Shown piece after piece: positions 55,654 through 64,000 of a stretch of DNA of 64,000 bases. This stretch comes from Lepidonotus clava. Lineage: Eukaryota; Annelida; Polychaeta; Phyllodocida; Polynoidae. Under the pieces are notes generated by a model, which was not told where the DNA came from, did not search any database, and worked only from the letters and a program-made list of their open reading frames with translations. The stretch spans positions 53,025,526-53,089,525 of the forward strand of contig OW387138.1 in assembly GCA_936440205.1 (NCBI GenBank), written 5' to 3'. The position numbers and the translations under genes are program-made. How positions within the stretch are numbered: position 1 is the first letter of the stretch; every line of letters starts with the position of its first letter.

Positions 55654-55676
55654 GGAGGTTTATTTGGTAAACCTCC
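55654..55676. repeat. Perfect 9-bp hairpin GGAGGTTTA/TAAACCTCC
   Basis: Five-base loop TTTGG. AGGAGGTT recurs at 55679, 56041 and 56177, suggesting a shared element around the SINE heads. Confidence 0.6.
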
Positions 55677-55750
55677 GCAGGAGGTTATTTGAGAAATCGA
55701 AGTCTTTGATTCTTGGGACTCTGTCAAATTTTTGAAAAGTTTAGAACCAT

Positions 55751-55815
55751 AGAGGTTTCGATCCCAGGAACTTCTGCATGGGAGTTGGCAATGCTGACCA
55801 CTAGACTAGCGGGAC
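55751..55815 (-). mobile_element. tRNA-derived SINE head, copy 1
   Basis: The minus strand shows an A-box-like TAGTCTAGTGGTCAG and a B-box-like GGGATCGAAACC at tRNA spacing. The acceptor stem does not pair, so it is not a working tRNA. Confidence 0.55.
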
Positions 55816-56045
55816 TGGCCTGTATGGTCCACTAGCCCAAGGAGACAGAAGTTGGGTAGATTAAAAGACATGAATCTTATACACATTTTAGTGTACTTTC
55901 AAAGAATATCTATTGTAAAATTAAAATGTGTTTTACACATACCATGTTAATTATATTATATGTCTTTATTGTAAAAATATATCTTTAGTATCATATGCAG
56001 TAGGTTACTCTAAACTGATAAAGCATAAAACTAGATCCCCAGGAG

Positions 56046-56115
56046 GTTCTTACAGGATTTGAACCCCGGACCTGTTGCATGAGAGTTGGTGGTCCTAACC
56101 ACTACACTGAGGTTA
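56046..56115 (-). mobile_element. tRNA-derived SINE head, copy 2
   Basis: The minus strand shows CAGTGTAGTGGTTAGGACC and GGGGTTCAAATCC at tRNA spacing. It is close to copy 1 in layout. Flanked by AGGAGGTT and TATAACCTCC repeats. Confidence 0.6.
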
Positions 56116-56135
56116 TGGTATATAACCTCCTTACC

Positions 56136-56200
56136 TGCATATAACCTCCATGACCTACGGCCTCGGAGGTTGTGAATGCAGGCATGGAGGTTATATACTT
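56136..56200. repeat. Inverted repeat GCATATAACCTCCATG
   Basis: GCATATAACCTCCATG at about 56137-56152 and CATGGAGGTTATATAC at about 56182-56197 are near reverse complements, forming a stem of about 14 bp. Confidence 0.65.
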
Positions 56201-56439
56201 TAACCTCCTTCCCCACGGCGATTTACCTTCAAGTACCCCCCATCCCCCACCAACCCCCCACCCGCACCCATCCACGCCAGGTTACATAACATCTGGGTCG
56301 CGACCAGACCTAGACCTAGACCCCCATGCTAGTGGTGGAACTCAGGCCTGTGACGAGGATGCAAATACCTGAGGACTTGTGGAAGAAAAGAACCTTAATA
56401 AGGGTGCAGCCTTGACAAGAATGACTTACATAAACTAAC

Positions 56440-56705
56440 AAATGTCAATACTCTTGAAGATAGAGCTGAAATACATCTACTAAAAATGATGTACAAAATA
56501 TCTGAAATTGACAGCTAAATTGATATTAGACCTAGAGAGCTAAGATATACAGATGGTATTATTTTAGATACTGGAAAACCAATTTGCAAGAATTGACTTT
56601 TGCAAAAAAAAAATTAAATATAGAGGATCAATTTCTTGGAATAATCTAAATCCTGAAACAAGAAATTTACAACATTTTCAATCTTTCAAGTTCTGGTCAT
56701 TTTAA
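56440..56705 (+). mobile_element. LINE C-terminal relic
   Basis: Pieces LEDRAEIHLLKMMYKISEID, RPRELRYTDGI, RGSISWNNLNPETRNLQHF and SFKFWSF are the end of a LINE reverse transcriptase frame. Interrupted by stops; an A-rich tail follows. Confidence 0.6.
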
Positions 56706-57159
56706 AAAAAACAACAACAAGAAAACAAACTGAAAAATAGAAAACTGATCTCTAAACAGAAAAACGTCTTTTTACATCATTTTACATTTTTATTTCTTCA
56801 ACATTATATCTCATCTTTACAATCCAACCAGTAGATAGAACTTCTGTGTGTGGTAGACGTGGCTGTGTTGACCAGTACGACTGCTGAAGTGAAGCATTTG
56901 GTCTTCCCAAAGACCTAAGGGGCCTTGTAACCAAGGTCCTGTTTGTATTTACAGGTTGCTAAGTAAGAATGGACTCTCCCTGATGCCCTCATTTCATTGG
57001 TTGAGGGGTGTCTACTGGTTGGGTCCACTCCCTTATGGGGGGTGACAGGTAGTGATAGAATATAGTTTTGGGTTTTCCCTGAAGGGGCCCTACTGTTGAT
57101 ATGTCACTCCACTGGTGAGGACCAAAAAGGTCTTAGTGGTTTGGTTTTGGGTGGTCCCT

Positions 57160-58570
57160 AAATCTTACTTGGTTTCATAAGCGGTTTCGGGGTATCATTC
57201 CTCATCAGGCACCATTCTTGGTATGTCACAGAATAGATTATTATATGTTGCACTTTTTTTCGTGGAACATTTTTTTATTGAAACCAAATTTATGTGAAAA
57301 TACACTTTCACATTTTATCATTCATTTGGAGTCGGCCCTAATTTTTCACTTCAGTCGTGGTCTGCAGCTGGATAGATCTACGGGGTAGGGTGCATGATGA
57401 AACAAATTTGATTCATCTCCATGGTATTTGATGCACTGAGCATTTTAAGGGTGACCAGTGAATTTGAAAAAAAAAATTGACATTGCATTCATTGAGATCT
57501 ATCCATATCTGTTGTCCAGAATGTTCAACCCTTTTGGGGCCTGTGTTTTCAGGCGGTGGATCCAGTTGAATTCTATCTTATTCCTCAAAATCCCTGCTCG
57601 TTTACTTTCCGGGTGTTTGTAAATAAAATCTAATATATAGATTTTCATGTCATCTATTCCAGAGTGATCATGTAGGTTGAAGTGACGAGACACATCACTG
57701 TTCTTTTTGTGGTTGACACTATAAAAGTGTTCTCTTATTATGTCTTTTAGTTTGCGTTATGTTAGTCCAACATATCTCATTTCACATTTTTTACATTCAA
57801 TGCAGTAGATGATGTTGGAACTGTTGCATGTCACATCACATTTAACCAGATTTATCTAGTTTCTTGCAATATTTGCAGTTAACTTTTTTGCACAAGTTCT
57901 TGGTTTGGCAATTTTTTGCCTTGATTTTTGAGTCCTTTTTATCCAGATCAGGATGGCAATCTGTTTTGGCTCTTACTAGCATGTCTCTCAAGTTTTTGGG
58001 TCGTCTGTAGGCCGAGTTTTAGGTTTTTCCTGTGGGTGTCTTTTGTCGTGGCCAACCTGGCCAGTATGTCCCAGTTTTTTCTGACAATTTTAGGTACCTT
58101 TTGATAGTTTGGCCTAAATGTGCATGTCAAATAGACATTTGCATCATTTGTTTCTTTTGTTTGTTTGTCTTTTTTCTTTATCAGGTCATTCCTATCGAGT
58201 TTGTTCACCTCATGGAGGGCATTCCTCAGGATTTTTTCAGGATAATTCTTAGCTTTGAATTTCTGTATTTTCTTATCTGCGTTTTTGGTAAAGTCTTCCT
58301 CTCTGGTGCAGATGTGTTTGATTCTTAAGAGTTGACTATTTGGGAGGCTGTTCTTGCAGTTAGGTGGGTGAGCCGATGCGTAGTTCAGATAACTATTTGT
58401 ATCTGTCGGTTTGACATTAAGGTCAGTATACAGCTTTCCATTTTGGTCTATTTTGACCTTGGTATCTAAAAAGCATATCTCTTGATGTGACCACTCATTG
58501 GTTCATTTTATGCTTTTATGATATTTGTTCAGGTGATTTAGCCAGTGATTTAGTTCATCTTCGCCATGTT
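57160..58570 (-). mobile_element. Penelope-like element, C-terminal part
   Basis: Minus-strand pieces in order: CFLDTKVKIDQNGKLYTDLN, KPTDTNSYLNYASAHP, VYLTCTFRPNYQKVPKIV and SRHFNLHDHSGIDDMKIYIL. They match the end of the reverse transcriptase and the following GIY-YIG endonuclease region of Penelope-like elements. 5'-truncated and broken in several places. A hammerhead-like motif lies downstream at 57184-57208. Confidence 0.8.
57184..57208 (-). ncRNA. Hammerhead-ribozyme-like core 3' of the Penelope-like element
   Basis: The minus strand reads CTGATGAG, ten bases, then CCGAAAC, the two conserved strands of a hammerhead core. Penelope-like elements are known to carry such ribozymes. The stem between them is very short here and the cleavage site was not assigned. 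Confidence 0.4.
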
Positions 58571-60062
58571 CCCAGTAGATAGAACTTAACAGATTAAATT
58601 TAAAAAATGAATACTTTTAGTTAATTTAAATTAGCTTCAAGATTTTCCCATTACTTTTTATTGTAAAAAATATATTGTTATCTTGATGTATTTACCTGTC
58701 TTTAGAGGAGGATCAGATCAAACATTCCAATCTATTGCCAGTATAAAATTGAAATAAATAAACAAGAATATTTATCATATTAATATATATTTTTGGGAAC
58801 ATGTTTGAATGGTCTTGGAGGCAAGCTAATTAATATTCATCAGTTGTCACATGCTTTTTGGTGGCAATCACTTTGTATCTAGCCGCCATTAGCCTCACAT
58901 GTTCCCACTACCTTTAGAATTTTTTTCTTATTTGTTAATTAAAGTCCTCTCTTTATGGAAATTCACTCTTTCATGTTAAGCTTTGTTTGTACACAAGGCA
59001 CTCCACGCCTCTGCTTTGAAGTGTCAGTGACACTACATTGAACTCAAATTTCACAAAAAATTAATAATCTGGTTCATACCTTGTAAGTAGCACAGGTACA
59101 ATCAACTTTGCCAAATGAATGATTCTACCCTCTGGTTTTAACCCCGGAATTAAGAATGAATTCATACTGTTCTGTATAGTTGGCTTTAAATTTTTCATAG
59201 TTTCGAGTTTCCTTGATTCATGTCTTTATTAATTGTATGATTCAAGTGGATGCATATACTTTTTACCATAAAAAACATGGGAATATTTACGCTGAATATA
59301 TTAGTATCAATATTAGAAATAATTCAAATGTGCCTTTGATAGACAGAATTCGACGTGCTTTTGTAAATAGCTGATTTTCAAACATTGTCGGCTTTCCGTG
59401 AAAATCTGAATTTTTGTGATTCAAAGTGTGATTTAAGAACTGTAGATTGTTATTAAAAATAGGCTTACTAAACACTTAAGTTTGTATCAGCAACTGAAAC
59501 TAAAAGTCTTTATTGTTACAAATAATGCAGATAGATGTTCATATGAAAATGAAAATATTCAATAATAGAATTTAAATTTGTCACATGGATTGCAGTCTTC
59601 CAATAAACTTCTATGTGGTTTAACAATTGGGAATTTGTCTTAAGAGATCCCTTATTTTATACTCTTGTATTCAATACTATTGTTGAATATAATCCAAGTT
59701 TTGGTAATGGTGCACGTTTTATTTAATATTATACTTAATTACCAATTTGGTCACTTTGGTACAAATGTGTGACAAAAACAACAAAGTCCAACAATCATGT
59801 TTTTTTCTCTAAATTCCTTAATTATGATCGGGTTCTCATGAAACCAAAAACATGTTTCTTCATTTGACAGTCCCGAACTGGTGGCATTTGATATTAGCTG
59901 GCTTCCCTATATCCCAAAAGTAACTTGGAGTACTAATTTTCCTAAGTAAAATTATTGTGCATAATCTTCTCATTATAATCATCCTTGTTATTTATTTTTC
60001 TCCGAAAAATTCCACATGACCGTACATTCTCATTTAATAAAATCAATGGATTATTGTTTCAG

Positions 60063-60227
60063 ACGAGCCAAGGAAAAGGAGTTAAATGCAGATCCCGAGA
60101 ATGCCAACATGGATTAAGTACAAATAAACTGCATTATACCAACAGGACTTATTGTGTACAGAAGATGTATGAGATATATGGCTACATGCCGCTATTATTT
60201 AGTCATTACTTGGCTGACTTGATATGA
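60063..60227 (+). CDS. EXTL3-like glycosyltransferase, last exon
   Basis: The acceptor TTGTTTCAG at 60054-60062 starts a phase-0 exon joining IK of the previous exon to TSQGKGVKC, then RECQHGLS, THR-rich sequence, a Cys, and MYEIYGYMPLLFSHYLADLI before TGA. In EXTL3 this region reads VTSRxxxxCPxCPxxLS, then RxxC, then VYGYMPLL. Cys spacing and YGYMPLL are kept, so these are the last residues of the GT64 domain. It ends about 20 residues earlier than vertebrate EXTL3, so this may be a paralogue. Possible poly(A) signals lie near 60510 and 60790. Confidence 0.85.
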   Translation, partial: TSQGKGVKCRSRECQHGLSTNKLHYTNRTYCVQKMYEIYGYMPLLFSHYLADLI

Positions 60228-61502
60228 AACACCAAATGAAACATTGTCACATGGATGTATGATAGCATGTGGAATGGCGACAATTAAAAGCTATTAAGCT
60301 TCACAAAAACGATGGAAGCACTTAAAAGATGAATTGGTGTAATGCCATTTCAATGCCAGGAGAAGAAACAGTTTTTCAAATGATATTTACTTTAATAAGT
60401 TGGAGAGATATGTTATGTAAGTAAGATAGCAGGAGCTTAAGCAAGTAATTTAAATCGATTAACATTGACTAGATCTGCATACTAAGACAATTGTGTAATT
60501 TACTTGAGAATAAAAATATATTTCTAAGCTTTTCAGATATATGAGGTTAAAAGAATTATATAAATGTAATGATTGTAATATGTACAGCATTTCCCATAAT
60601 TGGTATGAACACTCATATCATAACTGCAACAAAGGAACATTAAGCTTATGGATGTTTCACTCTAAATTTTGAAAATAACTAGTTTCAGAGCAATAAGTAT
60701 GCATACACGCAGGAAAAACTGAATGCTTTGCTTTTCATGCAATATCGGCCCTGTGATGGCTTCCCAAGATACTTTGCAGAGACTGTGTTAATAAAATTGA
60801 GGCATGCTGTCTGTCAATCTATGTTCCTCAATTAAATTTATACACTACATTGTAAATGTGTTGTTGTGAAAGATGAGCTCCTACATAATCCGAAGGCCAG
60901 GAGTAATTGTAATTGTAAATGTGTGTCAATAATATTCTCATACAGTGTCTCAGTGCACTTCAATCTGTGTGCATTAATTGTATAGATGCGGAACTCATAC
61001 TAATACAGTGAAAATGATCTGGAAGCTGCATGTTACATAATACATCCCGATTTTGCTAACCCCTGGCCTCCCCTCTATAAATAGCTTCCCCTACCCTCTT
61101 GATAATCTTATGATGGAAGGAGCAGATGACTTGTGTAAGAAAACAACTGTTTGAGATGATTTTTATGCCGACTAAAGCACTTTAAAAAAAATAAAAATTT
61201 GAAAGGATTATGGTTCCCAGTATAAGTAAACAATGAGTCAAAACTAACTTTGAGGTTGTAGTCCTGAGTGAGAAGGTGTATTCTATGTGTCAGACAATCT
61301 TTTTTTTACACAGAAAAACTTAACCAATAGATTTGGCTAAAAACGTTGATGTACAACAATTAGGTTCAGCTAATGACAAAATGTTCCCTATTTGATGGAA
61401 ATCTTTGAACATATTTCTTGACCTCCCCTCCATACCCCGTTCTACACCCCTATAAAGGCAGCCTAATCCTGCCAGGTCTTTTTTTTAATGAGTTTATTCA
61501 AA
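60228..61502 (+). other. 3' flank of the EXTL3-like gene
   Basis: AT-rich 3' UTR and spacer with AATAAAAATA near 60510 and TTAATAAAATTG near 60785. No other gene seen. Ends at the AAA preceding the second TE2 copy. Confidence 0.4.
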
Positions 61503-63422
61503 CACAGGAAGAACTGAGCCTTGTGTCGTTTTCTATATTTGCTGCGCAACAGCACATTATGTAAGTCGGGCACAGTTAGTGCAATCAGTCTGTGCGTCTC
61601 TGGTATAGTATATTCACAATCTGCTTGTGATAACAGGTGCATAGCAGAGCGCAGTAAAACTTTGTACAGCCTCTACGCTCACGCTCTCAACTCCCCTTTG
61701 ATATTTTGCTGGTGTCGCGCGACAGCACGTGCGCAACAAGTATCCTGTTGTATCCTGACCCCCAGCCTGCGGGAAAGCCGTTTTGTGCGCACGTACTTTC
61801 CCGCATACTGTCCCCCCTCGAGCAAAAGGTATATGGCGGCCAATGACCACAGCCATACCAGTCACAGCCACTGGAACAGGAGAGGCACAGTGGAGTTGCG
61901 CGCCAGTGTAAAAGGATATTCACAGTGATACTGTGCTGCAATTGTGCTTGGCAGAGCATCAATGTAACCGTGCAAAGTTCGAGTTAAATCCCCTATGTCT
62001 GCTATGCGTCACTGTGTGTCCGTACCATTAAACCGTGTTCATCAACCGTGGTGCGTGTGTCATGGGCTTAAAACTAAAATCTTTGTGATTCTAATTCTAA
62101 TTCCCCATGTCTACCATGCATCCACGTGTGTCCAGACCCTTAAATCCATTAAATCCATTGACGACGATAAGAGGGTAACCTCATAGACTTCTTCACCGAA
62201 ACTGATGCTGGCCTGGGCATAACTCTATTGTTTCCTCACAATTTGGTTTTTAAGGCTAAACAGGCGTCACTTGCAATTGGTAATCGATCGCGTCCCCATG
62301 GCCCCTGCCTAGTCTTTACATGGAAGGCGTCTGAAGAAGGACAAGCTTAAGCCGGACCCACGTCCAAAAAGCACATACCTCCACCTGGTCGACAAAATGA
62401 ATATTTCTAAATGTTAATCAGGCCTTTTTGTATCAAACTGTTCTAGCAATAGCCGATGACATCATACTGGTCAGAGAGTTCAAAGATTAGAAGGACAAGC
62501 CAGCCTGGCTTACATGTGAACTAATCGAGTTAATGAGGGACAGACACCTAGCACTTAAAAAGACCAGGAACAATGGATCTGATGTGGACAGGGCTAACGC
62601 AAATTTATAGAGAGTCAGCAACCAAACAAATATCGCTGTTAAGTATAGAACAGTATGAACAGTATGATGCATGAGTACTTGGAACAGACACGCAAACAAA
62701 CACTTGGTGGAAACTCATAGTTTATTACAAATGATGTAGAGATAAATATTTAAACAGATGCCGGGCTAAAACTTTGCGAGAATCAACTGGGACAGATAAA
62801 TATATATACAGGTGTCGGGCTCGCACTCACACTTTCACACAAACCGAAGAAACAATGGTAAGTTTACATCAATTAAAGTCATTGCTATTGTTGATGAAGG
62901 GAAGCCTAGGTGATCAGGAAATGGAAGGATTGTCGCTCTTGGCCATGGTCGCGGCCGCAGTCCAATCACCCACCGAGAAACTTGCCAGGAATTCCTTGTC
63001 TGCCATGACGTCCTGGAAAACGCCATCGCTCATCAGATCTCTGGCATCACTGATAATGTCAGAGAAGTCGCAAGTCGTGCAGCTTGGCATGCTCTCCCGC
63101 CTGGAACTTGTCAGGAATCCCTTCTCTGAGAACACGTCCAGAAAAACGTCATCGCACATTAGTTCTCCGGCTTCACACAAAGTGTCCGAGAAGTCGCAAC
63201 TCGTGCAGCTGGGCATGCTCTCCCGCCTGGAACTTGTCAGGAATTCCTTGTCTTGGAAGACGTCCAGAAAAACGTCATCGCACATTAGTTCCCCGGCTTC
63301 ACAGATAATGTCAGAGAAGTCGCAACTCGTGCAGCTGGGCATGCTATCCTGCCGGGCCAAGGATCTCTTGGAGGACATTGAGGTTGAGCGTGGGGGCGGG
63401 AGTAGTGGCGGAGTGCACATTG
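61503..63422. mobile_element. TE2, second copy, left 1.9 kb
   Basis: Starts CACAGGAAGAACTGAG after AAA, in the same orientation as the first copy, and follows 3448-5391 at high identity. It differs by scattered bases and small indels: it lacks about 8-9 bases found near 4493 and 15-20 found near 4707. Similarity stops abruptly after GCACATTG at 63422, where unrelated sequence begins, so the copy is truncated or interrupted by another insertion. Confidence 0.9.
62914..63420 (-). pseudogene. Second copy of the TE2 Cys-rich repeat gene, 5' end missing
   Basis: 168 codons from MCTPPLLPPPRS to KSDNPSIS, open throughout, with the same three 42-residue repeats as 5595-4879. The N-terminal Cys/His cluster is lost at the 63422 junction. 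Most differences from copy 1 are conservative or silent. Confidence 0.7.
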
Positions 63423-64000
63423 TAGTCCAGGAGCCAAATCTGAAAATCCTGATTTACCCTCCGCGGTGAGCCCCCTGGATTTTCTTGATTTTTTTCATCT
63501 TATAGCATCCTAGGGACCATGAATCAAGACGGTTCCGAAGAATTTAGGTATGCGAACACTGTCTAATTACGCGATTTGTGCTCAATTAGCAAAAAATGAA
63601 AAACACGTTATTTCTAAATTTCTCTGGAACTATGTAAGATATGATAACATGCTATATGTCATCTGAAAGGTAATTCTTTTCCTGATTTATTGATATATTG
63701 TTTGCTATTGTCATTAATCATGGCAATGAGTAATTAAAGAAAAACTGTTGTTTCAGTCAAAAATAATTAGAACTTAAGGATCCAAGGTTATACTCTGGAA
63801 TTGATAAACCAAGTTCTAGGTATACTTAAAGGGGATCTTTAGGTAGTTTTTAAAGAAAGCTGCATCTGATTTCATTGGAAATGTAATGTAGAAATCATTT
63901 ATTGTTGATTAAATTCAAACCGACTACAGGCTCATTTTGCACTTATATTTCAAAAGGAGAGATGATATCATGAAAATAACACAATATATCCTAAAGAGAT
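63423..64000. other. Unrelated sequence after the TE2 break
   Basis: AT-rich with no gene recognised; could be a further inserted element or the host flank. It runs off the window. Confidence 0.3.

Larger units (their letters stand above)
51646..60062 (+). other. 8.4-kb intron of the EXTL3-like gene, filled with repeats
   Basis: GT at 51646 and AG at 60061-60062. It contains a minus LINE 3' end (52488-53081), a CAACGTTG MITE-like element (54538-55469), two tRNA-derived SINE heads, a LINE relic (56440-56705) and a Penelope-like fragment (57160-58570). 51646-52487, 53082-54537 and 58600-60062 show nothing recognised. Confidence 0.75.

Noticed and set aside
55751-56115. Two tRNA genes
   Set aside because: A- and B-box-like sequences are present but acceptor and anticodon stems do not pair; tRNA-derived SINE heads fit better.
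63084-63308. Plus-strand frames over the Cys-rich repeats (also 5049-5273)
   Set aside because: Complement of the minus-strand repeats; the minus frame has the sensible start, length and conserved Cys pattern.

Overview
The window reads as nuclear DNA of an invertebrate animal, most likely a marine lophotrochozoan such as a mollusc. That assignment is inference from the mix seen: an exostosin-like gene with long introns, a spliced MADF-BESS gene, several Jockey/CR1-type LINEs, a Penelope-like element, a Ngaro-type retroelement, a Polinton fossil and G-run/C-run repeats. It is AT-rich and almost entirely made of mobile elements. I see no rRNA gene, true tRNA gene, CRISPR array or bacterial feature.

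The first half is a nest of elements. A LINE is split at 1964/30314 by a DNA transposon, here called TE1 (1965-30313), which has 30-bp terminal inverted repeats (28/30 matching) and an ATAT target duplication. Removing it restores an open LINE reading frame. TE1 is in turn split by a second large DNA element, TE2 (3448-23378), which has 80-bp inverted repeats and AAA on both sides. TE2 carries a hAT-like insert (12105-13788) and a field of G-run/C-run repeats (18.4-20.6 kb). Without TE2, TE1 would be about 8.4 kb. TE1 has two genes on the minus strand: a four-exon basic, proline-rich protein (28730-27112) and a transposase with a tiny first exon (27036-23480). A 16-base motif, CCTAGATACGGACACG, recurs about 24 times in TE1, in both orientations and both arms. 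Five copies lie in frame inside the transposase, where they encode LDTDT. I saw none inside TE2 or elsewhere.

TE2 carries a Cys-rich internally repeated protein (minus, 5595-4879), an apparently intact spliced MADF-BESS protein (plus, 6589-7889), an unidentified 232-aa protein (8696-9394), a terminal exon of a transposon-associated family (10043-10360) and a partial minus-strand Pro-rich gene whose last exon has two decayed relatives. The left 1.9 kb of a second TE2 copy lies at 61503-63422.

From 30.3 to 45 kb there is the LINE 3' half, more LINE fragments, a broken Polinton fossil (capsid and protease parts), a young, near-whole Ngaro-type element on the minus strand (37161-42229) with its split repeats, and another LINE. 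From 45 to 49 kb there are diverged tandem repeats, an inverted pair of LTR-like sequences and small fragments. The only clear host gene is an EXTL3-like glycosyltransferase: a 129-bp exon at 51517-51645 and its last exon at 60063-60227. Its 8.4-kb intron holds a LINE 3' end, a MITE-like element, tRNA-derived SINE heads, a LINE relic and a Penelope-like fragment with a hammerhead-like motif.
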